Of a DNA stretch of 6,330 bases, positions 1 through 6,330 are shown one piece after another; the stretch's first letter is position 1, and every line of letters starts with the position of its first letter. The notes beneath the pieces were generated by a model, which saw only the letters and a list, made by a program, of their open reading frames with translations, did not search any database and was not told where the DNA came from. The stretch comes from Candidatus Eiseniibacteriota bacterium (lineage in GTDB: Bacteria; Joyebacterota; Joyebacteria; Joyebacterales; Joyebacteraceae): contig JAUWRQ010000070.1 in the NCBI GenBank assembly GCA_030610515.1, positions 1 through 6,330 of the forward strand, given 5' to 3'. The translations under genes and the position numbers were made by a program.

Positions 1-20
1 CACGGACCCCCCATTGTCTC

Positions 21-49
21 TTGACGAATCGACGAGACAGCACTAGACT
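21..49 (+). promoter_or_regulatory. Predicted sigma70-type promoter for the secreted protein gene
   Basis: A -35 box TTGACG (21-26, 5 of 6 consensus bases) and a -10 box TAGACT (44-49, 4 of 6) are separated by exactly 17 bases, the optimal spacing for a housekeeping sigma factor. Transcription would start near position 56 and leave a leader of roughly 240 nt before the ATG at 295. A short dyad, GTCTC (16-20) and GAGAC (34-38), brackets the -35 box and could be an operator or chance. The call rests on base matches only, and the consensus for this organism is unknown. Confidence 0.5.
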
Positions 50-56
50 CATGGTC

Positions 57-294
57 GGTTGCTGGCCATCAGTCAGAGTCGTACGCGCGCTTCGGAACAC
101 CTAATCACAGAACGAGGACGCACACTCAACCGCCCGGTCCCCTGGGCGGAGGGTGAGTCGCGTGTCCGATGCTTCGTCGCAACAGAGTCTGAACTCAAGA
201 GTGCGTCGAGAGGAGGTGGTGGACCGGCCGATAGCGAAGCACGTTCGAAAGGCAGTTCTTCTCCAGGCAACTGAGTTGTAGGAGGGAAACGCAG
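57..294 (+). other. Long untranslated leader with GC hairpin and possible leader ORF
   Basis: No recognisable riboswitch or RNA family is visible here. A fully G/C 6-bp stem, CCGCCC (130-135) and GGGCGG (144-149), has an 8-nt loop, and its 3' arm touches a Shine-Dalgarno-like GGAGGG (148-153). Eight bases later a GTG at 162 opens a 39-codon frame that stops at TAG 279-281. That stop overlaps the AGGAGGG ribosome binding site (280-286) of the downstream gene. This arrangement could be a translationally coupled leader peptide. However, the third-position base bias of the short frame is weaker than I would expect of a gene in such GC-rich DNA, so it may be chance. Confidence 0.3.
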
Positions 295-1530
295 ATGAAG
301 CGCATACTGATTCTGTCTCTCTGCCTCCTCATGGCCGCGACCGCGGCTCTGGCCGGACCAAAGGGCTCCGACAAGTACGCGACCGAGGTCATGTTCCCCA
401 TCGAGTACTACACCGGCGGCAATCGCGCGATGTTCGAGGGGTTCGAGGCTGGCGTTCCGCCGCCAGGCTGGACGCTGTTCCAGACGAACATCAACGAGAC
501 CTGGCACTCCAATGACTACAATCCGTACGAGGGTCTCTACAGCGCCACCTGTCTGTACGACGCCGGCTACACCGGACCTCAGGACGAGTGGCTCTACGTC
601 GACTACATGATCGAGGCCGGTGACGAGTGCCTGTCGTTCTATGCCTTCGCGAGCACGTACTGGGCGATCGACCCATACCAGAACTACAATCTCTGGGTGA
701 CGATCGACGACGTGGTCATGTGGGACTACTACAACGACAACAACGGCGCCGTCACGTGGCAGTGGCAGCAGTACATGATCGACATCACCGGCTACTCGGT
801 CGGCCAGACGATCACGCTCGGACTCGGCTACACGGGCTACGACGGAGCGCAGGGCTCGTTCGATGCTATCGACATCGGCGAGTGCCCGCCTCCGCCGCCG
901 GAGCCGTGCTGCCCGTCTGAGTACGTCTGCTACGTCGTCGATTTCAACTATGACTACGGCGGCGCCATGCCGGTTGTCTGCGGCATCGGCCCGATCCCGT
1001 GGCAGTGGGGCGCCCCGATCGGGATCCCCGCGACCGCGTGTGACGGCGTTCCCGTGACGGATGTCTGGGGCACGAACCTCACCGGCGATTACCCCGTCCA
1101 GACGGGCGAGGGGCTCGTGATCGGTCCGTTCGACATCAACGTGCTCTGCGACTGCATGGAGCTCTGCCACTTCTACGACATCGAAACGGGTTACGATGGC
1201 GGCAACGTCAAGGTCTCGATCGACGGCGGCGTGACGTGGACGCTCGTCTATCCGTTCGGCGGATACGACGACATCCTCGACTCGACAAGCTTCATCGCCG
1301 AGTGCGTCGCGGGCGAAGAGGTCTTCACGGGACACATGACCGTGTTCCAGAGGGACTGCTTCGACCTCACCGACTACCACGGTCAGTCCATCATGATCGG
1401 TTTCTTCTTCGGATCCGACAGCTCGGTCACCTACCCCGGCTGGTACCTCAAGTGGGTGAAGATCGGAAGCGACGAGTACAGCCCGGTCGAGGACGCGACC
1501 TGGGGTTCCATCAAGGCCATGTACAGGTAG
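295..1530 (+). CDS. Secreted two-domain beta-sandwich protein (choice-of-anchor J / immune-inhibitor-A-like)
   Basis: Predicted exported, non-enzymatic surface or extracellular protein of 411 residues; substrate or partner unknown. The start is fixed by AGGAGGG eight bases upstream of the ATG and by a classic signal peptide (residues 1-20, probable cut after ALA). Domain 1 (about 45-196) has the look of a choice-of-anchor J or cleaved-adhesin jelly roll: an FEGFE...PPGWT opening followed by a DEWL segment. A Cys/Pro hinge (197-207) leads to domain 2 (about 208-395). That domain resembles the MAM-like sandwich seen beside M6 immune-inhibitor-A peptidases: WQWGAP near 236, VWGTNLTGDY at 257-266, a DGGVTW strand, FDLTDYHGQ near 356 and FGSDSSVTYPGWYL near 372. 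No protease motif such as HExxH is present. The mature chain has 13 cysteines, many for an exported protein. It ends in a short tail, WGSIKAMYR (403-411), that may be a sorting tag. Family placement is by motif recall, not a profile search. Confidence 0.85.
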   Translation: MKRILILSLCLLMAATAALAGPKGSDKYATEVMFPIEYYTGGNRAMFEGFEAGVPPPGWTLFQTNINETWHSNDYNPYEGLYSATCLYDAGYTGPQDEWLYVDYMIEAGDECLSFYAFASTYWAIDPYQNYNLWVTIDDVVMWDYYNDNNGAVTWQWQQYMIDITGYSVGQTITLGLGYTGYDGAQGSFDAIDIGECPPPPPEPCCPSEYVCYVVDFNYDYGGAMPVVCGIGPIPWQWGAPIGIPATACDGVPVTDVWGTNLTGDYPVQTGEGLVIGPFDINVLCDCMELCHFYDIETGYDGGNVKVSIDGGVTWTLVYPFGGYDDILDSTSFIAECVAGEEVFTGHMTVFQRDCFDLTDYHGQSIMIGFFFGSDSSVTYPGWYLKWVKIGSDEYSPVEDATWGSIKAMYR

Positions 1531-1567
1531 TCCTTGGTGCGAGCAACACAGACGATGTTGTAGCGAG

Positions 1568-1601
1568 ATCGGGGGCGGGAGTGATCCCGCCCCCGATTCT
1601 T
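1568..1601 (+). terminator. Intrinsic terminator between convergent genes
   Basis: A perfect 13-bp inverted repeat (arms 1568-1580 and 1585-1597) encloses the 4-nt loop GTGA. The stem is dominated by GGGGGCGGGA and its complement. On the plus strand the stem runs into TTCTT (1597-1601), a short U-rich tail, so it should end transcription from the secreted protein gene, whose stop lies 37 bases upstream. On the minus strand it lies about 80 bases past the tricorn stop but has no U-tract, so action in that direction is less certain. Nothing else is apparent in the 149-bp gap between the two genes. Confidence 0.75.
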
Positions 1602-1679
1602 GCGAGCGTGGCTGGTGTCGAGTCGATCGCAGACATCGAGGGTCCATCGTCATCCGGCATCGGCGCCGTGCTTCCCGAG

Positions 1680-4600
1680 CTACTCCCCGTCCACGACGTC
1701 CAGCAGCACATCCACTGCCTTCGCCAGCTGGACGTCTTCCCCTCTGCTACACTCTTCGGGGACGGAGTCGATCCGCGTGTCCGGCTCGATGCCCCAGTTC
1801 TCGAGGTTCTTCCCCGTGAGGTCGTACCAGCCCGAGCCCGGCACTCGGAACCACGTGCCGTCAATAAGCCGGACGTCGTTCGTTCCGATGACAGCGCCGA
1901 AGGTCGGCGTGCCGACGACCGGACCCAGTTCCAGAGCTCTCCAACCCATCGGGAAGATCTCGGCGTCACTGTAGCAGCTCTCGTCGATGACGAGGACGAG
2001 CGGTTTCGTGTAGAGCTCGAGCGGGTTCCGTGAGGGCGGCCTCGTGCGCGACGTCGTATAGCCGTAGAACTCGCGGTCGAGGTAGCGCAGAATCCCGTCG
2101 TGGACGGAGCCCCCGCCGTTTCCGCGGATATCGATGACCAGACCGTCCTTGCCCGTGCCCTGCGCGAACAGATCCTCCTCAAACTGGATGAGGTTCGAAA
2201 GACCCATGCCGGCAATGTGGAGGTATCCGAAACGTCCGTCTGAGAGGTCCTCGACCTTGCGGCGGTTGCGTTTCACGCGGTCCTCGTAAGCGAGCCGCCG
2301 CATCGTACCGCTGCCGATCGGACGGATGCGCACGTCGCGCACGCTCTTGCCCGACGGGCTCTCGGCGACGCCGATGAGGATCTCCTCCCCGCCCCTGTCC
2401 GCCAAGAGCCGGTGGTAGTTCTCACCCGGCGCGATTGTCTCCCCGTTCACCGACACGACGTACTCGCCAGGCTCGATGCCGGCTCGGTCGGCGGGACTGT
2501 CCGGCATCACGGCACGCACTCGGACACCGGTGCCCTCGTGGTTCTCGTAGTGCCTGATGCCCAGGAGGCCCGTGCTCACGCCGCCGCCGCCCCACTTGTA
2601 GATGCCGAGGTGCGACGCGGACAGCTCTCCGAGCATCTCCCGCACGACCATCCGGAACTCCTGCTCCGTGTACGCCGCGAGTGCCATGGGCTCGTAGTAG
2701 TCGCGCACGGCGGCCCAGTCGACGCCGTGAAACTCGGGGTCGTAGAAGCCGTTCAGAAGAAGCCTCCACGCCTCGTTGAACATCTGACTGCGTTCCTCGG
2801 GGACGTTCGCGGTCACCCGAACCGAGAAACCGACGCCGCCGCGACCCGTGACGGTCCCCCCGTCCGGGTCTATACTGACGGTCTGAATCGAGCCACCGGA
2901 ACCGACGTAGTAGCAGGTCGTGCCCTCGTTGTCCCAGTGAAGCCTCTCGGCGCTTCCACCGCCCTCCGTGACCTGCGAGAGCTTGTTGCCCTCCCAGTCG
3001 ACGATCCAGAGGTCGGTTCCACCGAGGGTCCTCGAGGGAAACGCGAAGTAGTGTCCGTCCGGCGTCTGAGCGTAGAAGTCGTAGCCGCCGCGCATGTTCA
3101 TCACCGTCTCGACGCGCTCGTTCAGACCATCGAAGTCGATCTCGACTTCGACGGGCGGCTCCTCATCCTCCTCGTCTCCCTCCGATTCTTCCTCTGCTTC
3201 GTCCTCCGCTTCCGCGTCCTCTTCGCGCTCCTCGTCGGTCTTCCAGTAGTCATCCCTCGTGAGCCACATGTAGCGGAGCGTGTACTGACCGTCGTCCGTG
3301 CGCGAGGCGTAGCTCAGGCGCTTGCCGTCGTCGCTCCAAAGCGGCTGGAAGTCGTCATTGGGATGATTCGTGACGTTGACCGCCTCGCCGCCCTCGCCCG
3401 GGACGACAAAGATGTCCTCCTTGTGACCCATGGTGGTGCGGGAGAGCGCTATCCAGACGCCGTCCGGTGACCACGAGAAATGGAGGATGTCGGCATCGGG
3501 AAGGAGCTGTTTCTTTCCACTCCCGTCGGCCTTCATCGTCCAGAGATACCGGTCGCCGTTGTGATACGCGATGGTCTCTCCGTTCGGCGACGGCGTCGGC
3601 AGAGCGTCGTCTAGAGGAGCATCGGTCAGGCGGGTGACCTCTCTTCGAAGGGCCTTCGAGAGCTCGGGCTCTCCCTCCTCGTCCGACCGCACCGCGAATA
3701 TGTCGTAGTTCCCCTCCCTGTCGGACGAGAAGAGCAGCGTCTCGCCGTCCGGCATCCAAGCGACGCCTTTCTCTCTCGCTGACGTCTCCGTTATCCGCAT
3801 CGCCGTACCGCACTCCCCGTCGTCGAACGGGGCGACGTACACCTCACCGCGCACGACGAGCGCGATCTCGGTCTCGTCTGGCGAGAGCGAGAACTCCGTG
3901 GCCTGCGCGGAGAGGGTCATCCGGAGTTCGTCATTCCACTTGAGGTCGCTCGGCGCAACCACTTCGATCGGCATCGGTTCCCCGTCGGGAACGCTCAACC
4001 TCCAGAGCCCCCCACCCCACTCGTACGCGATGAGCGAACCGTCGTCCGAGATCGCGGCGTACTGGACCCCGTCCGATTCGTGCAGCGTCACCTGCGTCGG
4101 AGGCCGCGCGACGGCGGGCTCTCCGTCCTCGCCCGGTCCGGGAAGATCGAGCACGACCCACCAGATGTTCGCCACATCATACGACCGCTCAGACTGGAAA
4201 TAGAGCGTCCGTCCGTCGGAGCCCCACATCGGCCTGTCGTCGTCCCCGGGCCACTCGACGAGTCTGTAACTCTTCCCGCCCTCGTAGGCCCTGATCCAGA
4301 TGTCGCGCGACGCGCTCCCGCGGTAGTGCTTGCGCCACCACGGTGTCCGACCCCGCACGTACGCGATCCATCGGCCGTCGGGCGACACGGCCACGTTGAA
4401 CGCCCTTCCGCGGATGACGCGCCGAGGGAGGCCACCGTCGTCCGAGATCTCGTACAGCTCTGACTCGAGAGTGTCGCGCTGGGAGGCAAACAGGACGCCT
4501 CTCCCGTCGCGCTTCCAGCACTGGAGGTTGTCCCACGCACTGTGGAAAGTGAGCTGGGAGGGAGCGCCTCCCTCCGCAGGGATCACGAAGGTGTCACCGT

Positions 4601-4889
4601 TCCCCTGGCGGTCGGAGGTGAACGCGAGACGATCGCCGCCGGGGGCCCACACAGGATGGTCGTCGTAGGCCTCGTGCACGGTCAGTCTCCTGGCCGTCCC
4701 GCCTTCAACCGGAGCGATCCACACGTCTCCCATGTACGAGAAGGCTATCTCCGTCCCGTCAGGAGACGGGGCCGGCCCGCGCGCATTCAGGATCGAGTCT
4801 GCCGACGCGGTTCCGGCCGTCAGGACGACGGACGCCGTCAGCAGGAGAGAACACACGAGAGGTCTGAGCCCCTTCACACGATCGTTCAT
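1680..4889 (-). CDS. Exported tricorn-type serine protease (S41 family)
   Basis: Homologue of tricorn protease, which in archaea is a large oligomeric peptidase cutting oligopeptides into short fragments. At 1069 residues it is close to the usual length. GGAGGG lies 4 bases before the ATG. Residues 1-30 form a signal peptide (probable cut after ASA), so it should act in the periplasm or outside the cell, unlike cytoplasmic archaeal tricorn. Two beta-propellers follow (about 33-310 and 326-680), built from repeats of the PD40 type (SPDGxxIAF...DIWxxP.EGG). An extremely acidic linker (552-577) interrupts the second. Next come a helical C1 region (about 690-760), a PDZ domain (about 765-855, with AGIEPGEYVVSVNG) and the S41 core. 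The Thermoplasma catalytic set S745/H746/S965/E1023 maps by motif to S759/H760 (ASHLGIY), S974 (CYSDAEIF) and E1035 (NWGIEPD), with similar spacing. IRGNGGGS (921-928) likely supplies the oxyanion glycine. All key residues are present, so it should be active. It lies 96 bp downstream of the esterase gene on the same strand. Confidence 0.95.
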   Translation of the reverse strand: MNDRVKGLRPLVCSLLLTASVVLTAGTASADSILNARGPAPSPDGTEIAFSYMGDVWIAPVEGGTARRLTVHEAYDDHPVWAPGGDRLAFTSDRQGNGDTFVIPAEGGAPSQLTFHSAWDNLQCWKRDGRGVLFASQRDTLESELYEISDDGGLPRRVIRGRAFNVAVSPDGRWIAYVRGRTPWWRKHYRGSASRDIWIRAYEGGKSYRLVEWPGDDDRPMWGSDGRTLYFQSERSYDVANIWWVVLDLPGPGEDGEPAVARPPTQVTLHESDGVQYAAISDDGSLIAYEWGGGLWRLSVPDGEPMPIEVVAPSDLKWNDELRMTLSAQATEFSLSPDETEIALVVRGEVYVAPFDDGECGTAMRITETSAREKGVAWMPDGETLLFSSDREGNYDIFAVRSDEEGEPELSKALRREVTRLTDAPLDDALPTPSPNGETIAYHNGDRYLWTMKADGSGKKQLLPDADILHFSWSPDGVWIALSRTTMGHKEDIFVVPGEGGEAVNVTNHPNDDFQPLWSDDGKRLSYASRTDDGQYTLRYMWLTRDDYWKTDEEREEDAEAEDEAEEESEGDEEDEEPPVEVEIDFDGLNERVETVMNMRGGYDFYAQTPDGHYFAFPSRTLGGTDLWIVDWEGNKLSQVTEGGGSAERLHWDNEGTTCYYVGSGGSIQTVSIDPDGGTVTGRGGVGFSVRVTANVPEERSQMFNEAWRLLLNGFYDPEFHGVDWAAVRDYYEPMALAAYTEQEFRMVVREMLGELSASHLGIYKWGGGGVSTGLLGIRHYENHEGTGVRVRAVMPDSPADRAGIEPGEYVVSVNGETIAPGENYHRLLADRGGEEILIGVAESPSGKSVRDVRIRPIGSGTMRRLAYEDRVKRNRRKVEDLSDGRFGYLHIAGMGLSNLIQFEEDLFAQGTGKDGLVIDIRGNGGGSVHDGILRYLDREFYGYTTSRTRPPSRNPLELYTKPLVLVIDESCYSDAEIFPMGWRALELGPVVGTPTFGAVIGTNDVRLIDGTWFRVPGSGWYDLTGKNLENWGIEPDTRIDSVPEECSRGEDVQLAKAVDVLLDVVDGE

Positions 4890-4914
4890 CTCGCCCTCCG
4901 GGATTGATGATGCG

Positions 4915-4983
4915 CGGGGAACCCGAGTCGGCGTCGCGTCTGCCCGAACGCCGGACGGGAAACCTGAGTCGGCGCCGTGTCTG
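4915..4983. repeat. 28-bp imperfect direct repeat, 41-bp period, between esterase and tricorn genes
   Basis: Copies lie at 4915-4942 and 4956-4983 and match at 24 of 28 positions without gaps; all four differences are transitions. Both contain the core GAGTCGGCG. On the minus (coding) strand the first-transcribed copy (4983-4956) begins two bases after the esterase stop codon, and the second ends about 15 bases before the tricorn ribosome binding site. One copy contains the small dyad CCGA-C-TCGG, which is broken by one base in the other. It could be a paired regulator-binding site, an RNA processing element or a local tandem duplication. No terminator-like U-tract and no convincing promoter was found in this gap. 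Confidence 0.7.
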
Positions 4984-4985
4984 GA

Positions 4986-6200
4986 TCAGCGCCGTGCCGG
5001 GAAGAGGAACTGCAGCGCCCGCGGGAGACGTGCACTCCACGCCCGTTCGTTGTGCACCGCCCCTTCGTCCTCGACGTACTTGAGCTGCCCGGGGATGGAG
5101 AGCCCCTTCTCCATCATTATGTCTCGCATCCGGCGATGCAGCTGAATGATGTCGGGCACGCCGTCGCCGTCGCGGTCGGAGCGGTCCTCGGCAGTGCCCA
5201 CGTCGATCCACACGCGGACGCCGGGCGGGGGATTCCTCTCCGCCACGTAGTTCAGGATGTGCCCGTCGGCCCAGCCGTACGACGTCGACAGGGCCGCGAC
5301 CCGGGAGAAGACCTCGGGATGAGCCCACGCCAGGTAGAGAGACACGATCCCACCGAGCGAGGAACCGGCCACGCCCGTATTCTCCCTGTCTGGAAGCGTC
5401 CTGTATGTTTGATCGATGAAGGGCTTGAGATCGTTGAGTACAAAATCCGCATAGAGGCCGGCGCCACCGCCGCCGCGCGACCTATCGGGAGCGGGCGTGT
5501 ACTCGAAGGCGCGATCGCTCGTGTTCTCGATGCCCACGACGATGAGCGGCCTAATCTGGCCCATCTCCACCATTCTGGTCACGTTCTCGTCGACGCTCCA
5601 TTCGACCCCGATGAAGGACGTGGCGGCGTCGAACAGGTTCTGTCCGTCGTGCATGTAGAGAACGGGATAGCGCCTGTCCGGCTCGTCCTCGTATCCCGGT
5701 GGGAGATAGACGAGAACATCGCGGGAGTTCCCAAGCTTCGCCGCGGCGAAGTCGGGGTGGCGACGAAGGTCACCCACTACGGTGTGGGACTCCCTATGCG
5801 GCGAGAAGTCCCGCCAGTTCTCGATCCAGATCGGAACTGTTTCGTCGCCCACCACCTCCAGGACCCTGTCAGGGATCTCCTCGTGATCGACTCCCTTCTC
5901 GACCGTTTCCCACGTTCCGCGCGTGAACTTGAACCTGAGCTCCGTCTCAACGGGGAGGACCAGCGTGAGCGCGTACATGCGGTCCCCGATCTTCCCAAGC
6001 TCGACCTTGCCTGGATCCCAGGGACCGAGCGCCGGGATGTTGCCGGCGATGAAGACGCCGGCCTCGGGAGGGGTCGCGTCGGGAACGTGCACCTTGAACG
6101 TGACCATCGCGCCGCGCGCGGACGCGGGTGCGGGCGACGCGAGCACGAGCGCCGTTGAGAGAAACGCGAGGCTCAGGCAGAGCAGTGAGCGATCAGTCAT
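4986..6200 (-). CDS. Exported alpha/beta-hydrolase esterase with N-terminal starch-binding-like domain
   Basis: Putative esterase (PF00756 type, related to COG2819/enterochelin-esterase-like hydrolases); the substrate is not predictable. AGGAGG lies 5 bases before the ATG. Residues 1-28 are a signal peptide (probable cut after ASA), so it acts outside the cytoplasm. Residues about 32-118 resemble a CBM20 carbohydrate-binding fold (VTFKVHVP, IAGNIPALGPWDP, LRFKFTRGTWETVEKG). The hydrolase domain (about 135-404) opens with DVLVYLPPGYED and VLYMHDGQNLFD. The nucleophile is S281 in GSSLGG, and the histidine is H383 in the family-typical HNERAW. The acid is probably E338 or D339 in DVGTAED. Directly after it comes a DRDGDGVPD loop (342-350) like calcium-binding thrombospondin-type-3 or dockerin loops. 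This is the upstream gene of the minus-strand pair with the tricorn protease. Ester or glyco-ester hydrolysis is likely; a polysaccharide or siderophore substrate is only a guess. Confidence 0.92.
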   Translation of the reverse strand: MTDRSLLCLSLAFLSTALVLASPAPASARGAMVTFKVHVPDATPPEAGVFIAGNIPALGPWDPGKVELGKIGDRMYALTLVLPVETELRFKFTRGTWETVEKGVDHEEIPDRVLEVVGDETVPIWIENWRDFSPHRESHTVVGDLRRHPDFAAAKLGNSRDVLVYLPPGYEDEPDRRYPVLYMHDGQNLFDAATSFIGVEWSVDENVTRMVEMGQIRPLIVVGIENTSDRAFEYTPAPDRSRGGGGAGLYADFVLNDLKPFIDQTYRTLPDRENTGVAGSSLGGIVSLYLAWAHPEVFSRVAALSTSYGWADGHILNYVAERNPPPGVRVWIDVGTAEDRSDRDGDGVPDIIQLHRRMRDIMMEKGLSIPGQLKYVEDEGAVHNERAWSARLPRALQFLFPARR

Positions 6201-6217
6201 GACAACCTCCTGGAGAG

Positions 6218-6246
6218 AGGATACAGCCTACCTGCGGTGGGGGCAA
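6218..6246 (-). promoter_or_regulatory. Possible sigma70-type promoter for the esterase-tricorn pair
   Basis: Read on the minus strand, TTGCCC (6246-6241, 4 of 6 matches to the -35 consensus) and TATCCT (6223-6218, 4 of 6) are separated by exactly 17 bases. Transcription would start about 7 bases further on, just before the AGGAGG ribosome binding site, giving a very short leader. The sequence beyond (6247-6330) is very GC-rich, so the less GC-rich patch around the -10 stands out. Because no other clear promoter was seen between the esterase and tricorn genes, this site may drive both. Confidence 0.4.
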
Positions 6247-6330
6247 CCGCCGCGCGGACCGGCGTCTCACGGGCCCGGGGCGCGCTACCGGGGCCGTCAG
6301 CAGCGCGAGCTTCGGGACCGCGTCGTGCGG

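Noticed and set aside
16..38. GTCTC/GAGAC dyad around the -35 box as an operator
   Set aside because: Only five bases per arm, with the inner CGA-A-TCG symmetry off-centre by one base; not enough to call an operator.
73..1653. 526-codon open frame antisense to the secreted protein gene
   Set aside because: It mirrors the codon pattern of the real gene in GC-rich DNA. Its product is Arg/Val/Asp-rich with no signal peptide or domain, and it covers the terminator hairpin. The opposite strand has a strong ribosome binding site, signal peptide and domain motifs.
2412..3470. 352-codon open frame antisense to the tricorn gene
   Set aside because: No domain or ribosome binding site. It lies inside a well-supported protease gene and reads through the complement of the acidic linker, giving an artificial Leu/Val/Arg/Phe-rich segment.
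4890..4985. Independent promoter or terminator between the esterase and tricorn genes
   Set aside because: A CATCAT-like -10 (4/6) exists but no -35 lies at a suitable distance, and no GC stem followed by U residues was found; only the direct repeat is supported.
4977..6158. 393-codon open frame antisense to almost the whole esterase gene
   Set aside because: Composition (runs of Val, Arg, Asp, His) is typical of the reverse complement of a GC-rich gene. The esterase strand carries the catalytic motifs and ribosome binding site.
6236..6330. Divergent plus-strand gene start from the GTG near 6236
   Set aside because: There is no Shine-Dalgarno sequence at the right distance. The short translation is Gly/Ala/Arg/Pro-rich and looks like noncoding GC-rich sequence.

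Overview
The window is a short, high-GC stretch of bacterial DNA with strong Shine-Dalgarno sites and three complete protein genes, all carrying Sec-type signal peptides. The organism cannot be named from the sequence. The gene content (a choice-of-anchor/immune-inhibitor-A-like surface protein, an exported bacterial tricorn protease and a starch-binding-domain esterase) and the C-terminal tail of the first protein recall uncultured FCB-related lineages such as Eisenbacteria or Krumholzibacteriota. That assignment is a weak inference.

Layout. Positions 1-294 are a regulatory region: a good sigma70-type promoter at 21-49, then a leader of roughly 240 nt with a GC-rich hairpin and a possible leader ORF. 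Gene 1 (295-1530, plus strand) encodes a 411-residue secreted two-domain beta-sandwich protein. A strong hairpin at 1568-1597 separates it from the convergent gene 2. Gene 2 (4889-1680, minus strand) encodes a 1069-residue tricorn-type S41 serine protease with two beta-propellers, a PDZ domain and all four catalytic positions identifiable. A 96-bp gap containing a 28-bp imperfect direct repeat (41-bp period) separates it from gene 3 (6200-4986, minus strand), a 404-residue esterase with an N-terminal CBM20-like domain. A plausible promoter for gene 3 lies at 6246-6218. The last ~85 bases (6247-6330) are very GC-rich and hold no supportable gene.

How they fit together. Genes 3 and 2 are co-directional and may be one transcription unit for exported hydrolases that break down peptides and esters or glyco-esters outside the cytoplasm. 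Gene 1 is on the other strand, has its own promoter and terminator, and looks like an independent surface or secreted protein. I found no convincing novel multi-gene system: no CRISPR array, mobile element, RNA gene, toxin-antitoxin pair or phage gene. The points most worth checking are the 28-bp repeat between genes 3 and 2, the conserved-looking C-terminal tail of gene 1, and the aspartate-rich loop next to the esterase active site.
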